Positions 1 through 5,595 of a stretch of 5,595 bases of DNA are shown piece after piece. The notes below the pieces were generated by a model. That model saw nothing but the letters and a program-made list of their open reading frames with translations, was not told the origin of the DNA and did not search any database. The position numbers and the translations under genes were made by a program. The DNA is from Clostridia bacterium (lineage in GTDB: Bacteria; Bacillota; Clostridia; Christensenellales; CAG-917). Numbering within the stretch: the first letter of the stretch is position 1; every line of letters begins with the position of its first letter. The DNA lies in the NCBI GenBank assembly GCA_017507205.1, contig JAFWBH010000206.1, positions 1 to 5,595 of the forward strand, given 5' to 3'.

Positions 1-720
1 GGCGGCGGCCTCATCAACCACCTCATCACCTTCAATTATACATTTTTCTGCCGAAATTTCAATAGGCTTTTCAATTTCCTCTGCTTCAACGACCTTTTCC
101 TCACCAAATTTTACTACAAGCTTGTCAATGCCTTGCCAGAATTTGATGCGAAGGTCGGTGATTTTGCCATAAAAGCTTCTTCTCTTTTCAAAGAACCTGT
201 CAAGCTTTGCAAGCTTTTCTTCGTAGAGGGCTTTGTTTTCCTCTTCAAGCTTTTCAAGCTCTGCTCGCAATTGCTCTTCATCAATATTTCTCTCTGCCCA
301 ATGCTTGTCAAAGTCAGCATCAAGCTCTGCCTTTCTTTGAGCCACAAGCTCCTCGTGTGCCTTGAGGGTTTGTTCAAGAAGGTTGTCAAGCTCGGTGAGA
401 TCTGCATTTTCGTCCTGCTTCAAAAGCTTTGCTTTTTTACGCTTGACGTCCTCACGGACAACACGATACTTCATTCTGAGCTTTTTTGCATATTTTGCGA
501 CAGCCTTGTCAACAACCTCTGCTCTTGCCTCCTCTTCACTGATAAGAGCAAGGGTCAAGGGAGCCTTTTTTCTTTCAAGTCTGTCAAATGCAGATTTTGC
601 CCACTTCTCCCTCTGCACATCGTAGTCTGCAAAAACAAGGTCACGATAGGTCACATACAGGTTGATACGCTTGTTGCAGAAATCAACACATTTTACGAAA
701 AACTCATTCTTCAATGCCAT
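1..720 (-). CDS. Charged coiled-coil protein in the livG position, partial (C-terminus off the left edge)
   Basis: The frame is open from ATG at 720-718 to the window edge, giving 240 codons with no stop, so the C-terminus is missing. The start is supported by GGAGGG nine bases upstream and by a 17-base overlap with the livM stop. I do not recognise the family. About 43% of residues are K, R, E or D. There is no signal peptide or membrane segment, so it is probably cytoplasmic. Residues 1-55 look like a small helical head with Cys11, Cys15 and several aromatics. Residues ~60-185 look like long amphipathic helix rich in A, E, K and L, probably coiled coil. Residues ~186-205 hold a hydrophobic/aromatic patch with Trp195. 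Residues ~206-240 are acidic and linker-like. Operon order livH-livM-livG-livF predicts an ABC ATPase here, but no Walker A, signature or Walker B motif occurs in these 240 residues. It may be an N-terminal extension of the ATPase or a separate accessory protein; the window cannot decide. That the gene is real is well supported; its function is unknown. Confidence 0.8.
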   Translation of the reverse strand, partial: MALKNEFFVKCVDFCNKRINLYVTYRDLVFADYDVQREKWAKSAFDRLERKKAPLTLALISEEEARAEVVDKAVAKYAKKLRMKYRVVREDVKRKKAKLLKQDENADLTELDNLLEQTLKAHEELVAQRKAELDADFDKHWAERNIDEEQLRAELEKLEEENKALYEEKLAKLDRFFEKRRSFYGKITDLRIKFWQGIDKLVVKFGEEKVVEAEEIEKPIEISAEKCIIEGDEVVDEAAA

Positions 721-1816
721 ATCTACGCACCCTCCATTTTGCAAATAATGTTTTCAGCTTGAAGATGCCTGTGCGAACAAGCTGAACGAGTCCACCGGGG
801 AAGAACATAACAACGAGAATGACCAACAAGCCACACACAATGGTGATAAGTGTTGGGTTTTCGTTGAAAAACTCAATGTCTTGCAGGAACATTTCATCAA
901 TGCCGAAGATGATAAATGTGCCACCAATTGTTCCCCAGATAGATTTTGTGCCACCAATGATGACTGCTCCCAGTATATTCAAGGACGTTGACAAAGTGAG
1001 CAATGTGCTGGTTGAGGGCATATCGCTTCTGATATACAACATATAAAGAAGTCCTGCAAGGGCTGCCATAATTGTTGAAAGAACAAATGCAAGAAGCCTA
1101 TATTTCATAAGTGAAATGCCAAAGGCTTGTGCTGCTGATGTGCTATTTTTCATTGCAAGCATTGCTCTGCCTGTTGGGCTATTGATGAGATTGTGGACAA
1201 CCCACATCAAAATAAGCAACACTGCCACTATCAAATAGAACACAGCACCCTTGATTTCTCTCACTGAGTAGGTCTGTCCCATCAATACGATGTCCTTGAA
1301 TGAAATTCTTGCAGAGCCTTCAACAAGAGCAACAAGGACCTCCTTGATGATTTGTGAAACGCCCAGGGTGACGATTGCAAGATAAATACCTTCAATACGC
1401 AGTGAAATGACACCAACAAAGATGCCAACGCCAATTGCCACTGCAATAACCATAAGGAATGCAACTCCTACACCCACACCATATTCTGCAAGACAATAAT
1501 AACAGCAGTATGCACCAATGCCAACGAAGCCAGCCGTGCCGAGAGATGCCAGTGCTGAATAACCCAGCAACAAGCAGAAGCCCAAGGCAACTATGCAGTA
1601 AATGAGAGTTGAGCCAACTGCACTGATAAAGCTTGTTGAAATAATCTTGTCTGATGACAAGGATTGCAACACAATAAGCACTGCTGCAAAGATTAAGTAA
1701 CCAAGGACGGGACTTATCTTAAATTTGTGGAAAATTTGAAGGGCTCGCTTGGCTGAACGTTCTTTTGCTTGCTCATCGAGCATTTTCTTTACAAGATAAT
1801 CGTTAGTCTTTATCAT
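704..1816 (-). CDS. livM: LivM-type permease of a branched-chain amino acid-type ABC importer
   Basis: This is an inner-membrane permease expected to pair with LivH and be driven by LivG/LivF-type ATPases. It has 370 residues, within the family range. After a charged cytoplasmic N-terminus (residues 1-35), hydrophobic segments lie near 36-54, 58-88, 92-110, 115-136, 143-163, 190-210, 238-262, 279-309 and 321-345. Family hallmarks are LLLGYSALASLGTAGFVGIG (82-101), the cytoplasmic loop with GRAMLAMKN (216-224) followed by AFGISLMKYRLLAF, GGTKSIWGTIGG (288-299), and a terminal FFPGGL (338-343). In the first motif Thr94 sits where many LivM proteins have His (SLGHA). The ATG at 1816 is preceded by AAGGTG six bases upstream and lies three bases after the livH stop, so coupling is likely. 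The stop overlaps the next gene by 17 bases. The family is clear, but the substrate cannot be read from a permease; amides, urea and aromatic or aliphatic acids are also imported by Liv-type systems. Confidence 0.93.
   Translation of the reverse strand: MIKTNDYLVKKMLDEQAKERSAKRALQIFHKFKISPVLGYLIFAAVLIVLQSLSSDKIISTSFISAVGSTLIYCIVALGFCLLLGYSALASLGTAGFVGIGAYCCYYCLAEYGVGVGVAFLMVIAVAIGVGIFVGVISLRIEGIYLAIVTLGVSQIIKEVLVALVEGSARISFKDIVLMGQTYSVREIKGAVFYLIVAVLLILMWVVHNLINSPTGRAMLAMKNSTSAAQAFGISLMKYRLLAFVLSTIMAALAGLLYMLYIRSDMPSTSTLLTLSTSLNILGAVIIGGTKSIWGTIGGTFIIFGIDEMFLQDIEFFNENPTLITIVCGLLVILVVMFFPGGLVQLVRTGIFKLKTLFAKWRVRRYGIEE
730..735 (-). promoter_or_regulatory. Shine-Dalgarno GGAGGG for the coiled-coil gene
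   Basis: On the minus strand GGAGGG lies nine bases before the ATG at 720, within the last codons of livM. It fixes the start of the downstream frame and supports that frame being translated, since the next gene begins before livM ends. Confidence 0.7.
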
Positions 1817-1819
1817 ACG

Positions 1820-2746
1820 CTACACCTTCTTCACCATTTTTTTGCCAAACAGGCCTTGGGGCTTGATGAGGACCAGCAACATAACAATGCCATACACCAG
1901 CACGGGCTTCCACATTGAAAGCTCTGGGACATGTATGCAGATACAGCCTACGATTGCGTTGAGCAAGTAGATGATGATTGCACCAACAACAGGTCCGTGG
2001 AAGGTGATGAAGCCACCAAGAATGCCTGCAAGGAATGCATTGATTTGTGTTGAGGTCATTACAAGTGAGCTTGAGAAGGTTGCATTGCCAACATAAATGA
2101 TTGCTGCCACTGCACCCAATGCACCTGCAATACCCCAAGAGATTGCTGTGATAACCTTTGTGTTTACGCCCATCATTCCTGCAACGATTTCATTTGATGC
2201 TGTTGCACGGACTGACAAGCCCCATTTTGACTTGTGTAAAAGAACAAAAACAAGCACCATCAACACTGCTGTGATTGCAAGTGCAATAATTGTGTTGTAA
2301 GGGATTGCCACTCTCGTTGCGCCCTCACCAATGACCAATTGCTCTGTCAAAGGAATGAAGGGTTGAAGTGGCACGCTTTCATAGCTGGCGACTGCAAATA
2401 CGAAGGGGATTATGCCCACAAACAATGAGATAAGTCCCATTGTGATGATTTGCTTGCCCAGTGCATTGACGTTTTTGCCTTGTCTGAATATAAGCACGTC
2501 AATGACAACGCCAACTCCGAATGCCACCACAACACCAATGATTGCAACACCCCAAAGGGGCAACCCGTGTTCAAGGGTAAGCTCTACTGCGACATATGCG
2601 CCCAATGCAGAGATTACACCTTGAGCAAAGTTGGTGGTGTAGCTCGTTTTAAATATCAGCGTAATTGCAAATGTGGCAAGAATACCAGCACACATTGATG
2701 GCAACACGCCAATAATTATTGTCAGATATGAACAAAATAGTTCCAT
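1820..2746 (-). CDS. livH: LivH-type permease of a branched-chain amino acid-type ABC importer
   Basis: This is an inner-membrane permease, partner of LivM in the translocation pore. It has 308 residues, close to the usual ~290-310. Hydrophobic segments lie near 8-33, 39-58, 63-87, 98-120, 151-171, 199-221, 236-263 and 280-296. Recognisable family features are TNFAQGVISALGAYVA (38-53), the cytoplasmic coupling loop SKWGLSVRATASNEIVAGMM (173-192) followed by GVNTKVI, the segment GILGGFITFHGPVVGA (241-256), and the C-terminal KPQGLFGKK (295-303). The ATG at 2746 is three bases after the ketosynthase stop. Its only Shine-Dalgarno-like sequence is a weak GGGG in the last codons of that upstream gene, so translation probably depends on coupling. 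An in-frame ATG at residue 18 exists but would cut into the first membrane helix. No solute-binding protein or ATPase is in the window, so the transporter is incomplete here. The family is clear; the substrate is unknown. Confidence 0.94.
   Translation of the reverse strand: MELFCSYLTIIIGVLPSMCAGILATFAITLIFKTSYTTNFAQGVISALGAYVAVELTLEHGLPLWGVAIIGVVVAFGVGVVIDVLIFRQGKNVNALGKQIITMGLISLFVGIIPFVFAVASYESVPLQPFIPLTEQLVIGEGATRVAIPYNTIIALAITAVLMVLVFVLLHKSKWGLSVRATASNEIVAGMMGVNTKVITAISWGIAGALGAVAAIIYVGNATFSSSLVMTSTQINAFLAGILGGFITFHGPVVGAIIIYLLNAIVGCICIHVPELSMWKPVLVYGIVMLLVLIKPQGLFGKKMVKKV
1823..1828 (-). promoter_or_regulatory. Shine-Dalgarno AAGGTG for livM
   Basis: AAGGTG lies six bases before the livM ATG and inside the final codons of livH, consistent with translational coupling of the two permeases. 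Confidence 0.55.
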
Positions 2747-2749
2747 GAA

Positions 2750-3766
2750 TTAACCCCACTGAATGATATTTGCTGCCCATGTGTAGCCAATGCCTGCTGC
2801 AATCATACACACGGTGCTTCCTTCCTTAACCTTGCCCTCTTTAAGTGCAAGCTCAAGTGAAAGAATTTGGTCAATTTGTCCTATGTGACCGTAATTTTCA
2901 AGATAAATTGTTTGGTCCTCACGGAGTCCAAGATCTTGAAGCATACCCTTGTGGCCAGAACGTTTGATGTGGAGTATATCAAGATAGTCGATGTCTGCTC
3001 TGGTTTTGCCACTCTTTCTCAGTGCCTCATCAATACAGTGATACCAGTTGGGCATTGACACTGTGTTGAGGAGTCCCTTCATCTTGGGTGAGTCCATAAG
3101 ACGAAGCATATTCATTTCCTTGACATTTTCTGCTGTCACAGGATTCACTATGCCACCGATTTTACTGCCACAGGTGTGGACAACGCTTCCGTCTGACATA
3201 ATGTGTGTGCCAAGAAGAAGGTTTTTGCCATAATTCTTTTTGAGGAGAATTGCGCCACCACCTGCGCCAAGGTTGAACATAAATGATACGCCACTGTCTG
3301 TGTAGTCAATCATATCGCAGTTGCGATAGCCACCACAAACAAGGACTGTTTCAATTTCATCATCTGCAATGAGCATATCCTTGGCAAGCTTCATTGCTGA
3401 CACTGCTGTGCAACAACGGTTTTGCACGTCAATGCCCCATGCATTCTTTGCGCCAATTCTGTCTTGCACGTAGCATGCAGATGTTGTGAGAGGATATTCC
3501 TTCCACTCTTCAGTGATACAAAGGATAACATCAATATCCAAGGGATCAAAGCCAGTGTTTTCAAGGCATTTGAGGGCTGCAAGCGCACCCATTTCCTGTG
3601 TGCCATCACAAGGCTCATTGGTAGGAATATACTTCTGCACGATGCCAAGCTTGTTGATGACTGCATCCTCACTCCACACGCCGTTTGTTGCGTCTGAAAT
3701 TTCCTTTGCTGTCATCACTTTGTTGGGAAGATATGTTCCCATTCCCACGATTCCAACGTTTACCAT
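2750..3766 (-). CDS. 3-oxoacyl-ACP synthase III (FabH)-like condensing enzyme with altered active site
   Basis: The protein has 338 residues, slightly longer than typical FabH (~317), and belongs to the thiolase/KAS III/HMG-CoA synthase superfamily. These enzymes carry an acyl group on Cys and condense it with another thioester. The N-terminus has the KAS III pattern: GIVGMGTYLPNKVMT (5-19), then W31 and K39-L-G-I, matching the CoA-contacting Trp and Arg of FabH. By alignment from memory the nucleophile is Cys118 (DVQNRCC, 113-119), the His is His266 (LHIKRSGHKGML), and the C-terminal signature is GIGYTW (325-330). The third triad residue, Asn in FabH (YGN), is His294 here (NYGHIGQ). Glu86 (TEEW) falls where HMG-CoA synthase has its catalytic Glu, 32 residues before the Cys in both. 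It could be a ketosynthase, an acyltransferase or an HMGS-like enzyme; routine FabH fatty-acid initiation is less likely. The start at 3766 has GGAGG eight bases upstream. It lies 28 bases after the SDR gene and three before livH. Confidence 0.85.
   Translation of the reverse strand: MVNVGIVGMGTYLPNKVMTAKEISDATNGVWSEDAVINKLGIVQKYIPTNEPCDGTQEMGALAALKCLENTGFDPLDIDVILCITEEWKEYPLTTSACYVQDRIGAKNAWGIDVQNRCCTAVSAMKLAKDMLIADDEIETVLVCGGYRNCDMIDYTDSGVSFMFNLGAGGGAILLKKNYGKNLLLGTHIMSDGSVVHTCGSKIGGIVNPVTAENVKEMNMLRLMDSPKMKGLLNTVSMPNWYHCIDEALRKSGKTRADIDYLDILHIKRSGHKGMLQDLGLREDQTIYLENYGHIGQIDQILSLELALKEGKVKEGSTVCMIAAGIGYTWAANIIQWG
2754..2757 (-). promoter_or_regulatory. Weak GGGG ribosome-binding element for livH inside the ketosynthase 3' end
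   Basis: The GGGG is formed by the Trp and Gly codons just before the ketosynthase stop and sits seven bases before the livH ATG. It is much weaker than the AAGGAGA and GGAGG sites of the enzyme genes, which suggests livH is translated mainly by re-initiation after the ketosynthase. Confidence 0.4.
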
Positions 3767-3774
3767 ATGATTTT

Positions 3775-3779
3775 CCTCC
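3775..3779 (-). promoter_or_regulatory. Shine-Dalgarno GGAGG for the ketosynthase-like gene
   Basis: GGAGG lies eight bases before the ATG at 3766, in the 28-base gap after the SDR stop. It supports this start and independent initiation of translation. Confidence 0.7.
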
Positions 3780-3794
3780 GTTAAAGTGCCGATT

Positions 3795-4514
3795 TTACAA
3801 TCTCATGCCACCGTTGACTGAAAGAACGTGTCCTGTGACATATGATGCATCATCACTTGCAAGGAACAATGCTGCCTTTGCAATTTCTTCGGGCTGACCA
3901 AGACGTCCAAGCATTGTGAGTCCTGCAAATTTTTTGAGCAAATCCTCGGGGACTGTCTTCATCATATCTGTCATGATGTAGCCGGGTGCGATTGCGTTGA
4001 CTCTTACAGGCACGCCCTTTCTTGCAAATTCCTTTGCCCAGGTTTTTGTAAGACCAATGACGCCTGCCTTTGTTGCTGCATAGTTTGCTTGACCGATATT
4101 GCCATATTCGCCAACCACTGATGAGATGTTGATGATGCTTCCACCACCGATTTCTTCCATGAAGGGTCCAACGTAACGGACAAGATTGAAGATGCCCTTG
4201 AGGTTGATGTCAACAACAAGGTCCCATTGTTCATCTGTCATCTTTCTTGTCATTGCATCTCTTGTGATGCCTGCGTTGTTGACGAGAATGTCAATTCTGC
4301 CAAATTTCTCCTTTGCATATTCAAAGAGTCCCTTGCATGCTTCGCCATCTGTGACGTTGAGTTGATAGAATTCTACGTTTTCGCATTCATAGGTGAGGGG
4401 CATCATATCTGCTGCGATGACCTTTGCGCCTTCTCTTGCAAATGTTTGAGCCATTTCTCCACCAAGACCTTTTGCTCCACCTGTGACTATTGCTACTTTT
4501 CCTTCCAATCTCAT
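3795..4514 (-). CDS. fabG: Short-chain dehydrogenase/reductase, 3-oxoacyl-ACP/acetoacetyl-CoA reductase type
   Basis: The protein has 239 residues, the usual size for FabG/PhaB, and is probably cytoplasmic and tetrameric as in the family. It should reduce a 3-oxoacyl thioester to the (R)-3-hydroxyacyl form. Visible features are the Rossmann nucleotide motif TGGAKGLG (11-18), NNAG (79-82), and the catalytic tetrad Asn104, Ser132, Tyr145 and Lys149 (NYAATK), followed by NAIAPGYIMTDM (173-184) and a VNGGM C-terminus. Cofactor signs are mixed: Lys15 matches the basic residue that favours NADPH in FabG, while Asp36 at the end of strand beta-2 usually favours NADH. The start is ATG 4514, chosen because AAGGAGA lies six bases upstream and MRLEGKVAIVTGG is the normal SDR N-terminus. 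A longer in-frame start at 4631 would add 39 unrelated residues overlapping the thiolase gene. It follows the thiolase by 37 bases, which makes acetoacetyl-CoA (PhaB-like) a likely substrate, but an ACP substrate cannot be excluded. Confidence 0.93.
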   Translation of the reverse strand: MRLEGKVAIVTGGAKGLGGEMAQTFAREGAKVIAADMMPLTYECENVEFYQLNVTDGEACKGLFEYAKEKFGRIDILVNNAGITRDAMTRKMTDEQWDLVVDINLKGIFNLVRYVGPFMEEIGGGSIINISSVVGEYGNIGQANYAATKAGVIGLTKTWAKEFARKGVPVRVNAIAPGYIMTDMMKTVPEDLLKKFAGLTMLGRLGQPEEIAKAALFLASDDASYVTGHVLSVNGGMRL

Positions 4515-4520
4515 AATATT

Positions 4521-4527
4521 TCTCCTT
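4521..4527 (-). promoter_or_regulatory. Shine-Dalgarno AAGGAGA that fixes the SDR start
   Basis: AAGGAGA sits six bases before the ATG at 4514, in the A/T-rich 37-base gap after the thiolase stop. It decides between this start and a spurious upstream ATG at 4631. No promoter-like -35/-10 pair is evident in the gap. Confidence 0.8.
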
Positions 4528-4551
4528 GTATTTTTATTTAAATTGATTTCA

Positions 4552-5595
4552 TTATTTGATATTTTTGAGGACAACTGCCGTTCCCATACCACCACCGATA
4601 CAAAGTGATGCAAGACCATATGTCTTTCCACTATGCTTCAATTCGTGGGCAAGAGTGACGATGATTCTGTTGCCACTTGCGCCAACGGGGTGACCAAGTG
4701 CAATTGCACCACCATTTACATTGCAACGTGACATGATTGTTTCCTTGTCAACTCCATGCTCTTGGCTGAGGAGATGAACAACGCCAAGTGATTGTGCTGC
4801 AAATGCTTCATTGAGCTCAAGCACTTCCATTTCATCAAGCTTCATGCCTGCGTTTTTCAGTGCATTACGGATTGCAGGCACAGGACCAAGTCCCATAACG
4901 TCAGGCTCAACACCACCTTGACCGATGCCAACAATTTCTGCCATAGGCTTAAGGCCATATTTTGCAACTGCTTCCTCACTTGCAACAATAACAAAGCTTG
5001 CGCCATCGTTGATGCCTGATGCATTGCCTGCTGTCACTGTGCCGTCTGCCTTGAATGCTGTCCTCAATGTGCCGAGCTTTTCAAGGGTTGTTGTGCGATT
5101 GATGTATTCGTCTTGATCAAAGACGATTTCCTTTCTGCCAGCCTTGACTGTGATAGGCACGATTTCATCAACAAATTTGCCGTTGTCTTGTGCCACGATT
5201 GCCTTTTGTTGTGAGCTGATTGCAAATGCGTCTTGTTGCTCACGGGTGATTGAGTATCTTTCTGCAACGTTTTCTGCAGTGATGCCCATATGCATATTGC
5301 CAAATGCGTCTGTGAGTGAGTCAACAAGCATATGGTCAACAAGCTTCATTTCACCCATTTTATTGCCCGAACGGACCTTGCCACTGACAAGATAAGGTGC
5401 TCCACTCATAACCTCTGTGCCACCTGCTGCAACAAGATTGTTGATGCCAGCCTTGATGGACACAACTGCGTTCATGACAGCCTTCATACCACTGCCACAA
5501 ACCATATTAAGTGAATATGCAGGGATTTCAACGGGCACACCTGCACCGATTGCAACTTGTCTTGCAGGACCTTGCTTTACGCCTGCGGGAAGCAC
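4552..5595 (-). CDS. Acetyl-CoA C-acetyltransferase (biosynthetic-type thiolase), N-terminus missing
   Basis: This enzyme catalyses the reversible condensation of two acetyl-CoA to acetoacetyl-CoA; homologues are named thlA, atoB or phaA. The window holds 347 codons plus the stop. Compared with the ~392-residue family about 55 N-terminal residues lie beyond the right edge, and the first in-window codon GTG is an internal Val, not a start. Counting from that codon, the acylated nucleophile is Cys33 (NMVCGSG), the NEAF motif is at 262-265, the catalytic His is His302 (GGAIALGHPVGASG, 295-308), and the second catalytic Cys is Cys332 (CIGGGMG). These correspond to Cys89, His348 and Cys378 of the Zoogloea enzyme. 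The segment MGITAENVAERYSITREQQD (103-122) is typical of the acetoacetyl-CoA type, as opposed to long-chain FadA thiolases. All catalytic residues expected in this portion are present. It is the first visible gene of the cluster, 37 bases before the SDR gene, and supplies that enzyme's probable substrate. Confidence 0.95.
   Translation of the reverse strand: MLPAGVKQGPARQVAIGAGVPVEIPAYSLNMVCGSGMKAVMNAVVSIKAGINNLVAAGGTEVMSGAPYLVSGKVRSGNKMGEMKLVDHMLVDSLTDAFGNMHMGITAENVAERYSITREQQDAFAISSQQKAIVAQDNGKFVDEIVPITVKAGRKEIVFDQDEYINRTTTLEKLGTLRTAFKADGTVTAGNASGINDGASFVIVASEEAVAKYGLKPMAEIVGIGQGGVEPDVMGLGPVPAIRNALKNAGMKLDEMEVLELNEAFAAQSLGVVHLLSQEHGVDKETIMSRCNVNGGAIALGHPVGASGNRIIVTLAHELKHSGKTYGLASLCIGGGMGTAVVLKNIK

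Noticed and set aside
118..429. Six copies of the palindrome AAGCTT within about 310 bases, resembling a repeat or binding-site cluster
   Set aside because: Most copies are in-frame AAG-CTT codons for Lys-Leu pairs in the coiled-coil gene, with uneven spacing and no shared flanks. Coding composition explains them.
133..762. A 209-codon plus-strand open frame opposite the coiled-coil gene
   Set aside because: It shares codon boundaries with the minus-strand gene, and its Leu/Phe/Cys-rich product is what reverse-complemented Glu, Lys and Ala codons give. The minus-strand frame has a good ribosome-binding site, operon context and a credible protein composition.
1803..2138. A 111-codon minus-strand frame overlapping the end of livH
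   Set aside because: It is an alternate frame of livH, rich in Cys, His, Trp and Arg, with no family resemblance; livH coding accounts for the region.
3422..3770. Overlapping plus-strand frames of about 90 codons opposite the ketosynthase gene
   Set aside because: They lie wholly inside a well-supported minus-strand gene, have no recognisable domain, and look like shadow frames.
4515..4551. The A/T-rich 37-base gap between thiolase and SDR as an internal promoter or terminator
   Set aside because: No paired -35/-10 boxes and no stem-loop followed by a T-run can be made out; the gap contains only the ribosome-binding site and A/T-rich leader.
5593..5595. GTG at the right edge as a start for the thiolase
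   Set aside because: Family members have about 55 more residues before this point, including the N-terminal strand and helices. The codon is an internal Val at the truncated edge.

Overview
This window is a stretch of one compact, leftward-transcribed gene cluster. Every supported gene is on the minus strand, and no convincing plus-strand gene, RNA gene, repeat array or mobile element is visible. Strong Shine-Dalgarno sites (AAGGAGA, GGAGG), very short or overlapping gene junctions and the gene families suggest an anaerobic Firmicutes/Clostridia-type bacterium, probably an uncultured one. That taxonomic call is an inference from style, not a marker-gene assignment.

In transcription order, from right to left: (1) an acetyl-CoA acetyltransferase (thiolase), lacking its first ~55 residues at the right window edge (5595-4552). 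(2) A short-chain dehydrogenase/reductase of the FabG/acetoacetyl-CoA reductase type (4514-3795). (3) A divergent ketoacyl synthase III-like condensing enzyme (3766-2750). (4) and (5) LivH- and LivM-type permeases of a branched-chain-amino-acid-type ABC importer (2746-1820 and 1816-704). (6) A highly charged, coiled-coil-rich reading frame that starts inside the livM 3' end and runs off the left edge (720-1). It occupies the place where the ATPase gene livG is normally found.

The first three genes form a carbon-chain building or breaking set. The thiolase interconverts two acetyl-CoA and acetoacetyl-CoA, the SDR would reduce a 3-oxoacyl thioester, and the third enzyme would make or transfer an acyl unit. 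Gaps shrink from 37 and 28 bases among the enzymes to 3, 3 and -17 bases at the ketosynthase-livH, livH-livM and livM-coiled-coil junctions. Enzymes and transporter are therefore probably co-transcribed and partly translationally coupled. This raises the possibility that the importer carries a carboxylate or other substrate (or precursor) for the CoA-thioester pathway, not a branched-chain amino acid. No promoter, terminator or operator is visible, so both ends of the operon lie outside the window.

The two points most worth a second look are the coiled-coil protein in the livG position and the active site of the ketosynthase-like enzyme. The latter has Cys and His in place, a His where KAS III enzymes have Asn, and a Glu at the position of the HMG-CoA synthase catalytic Glu.
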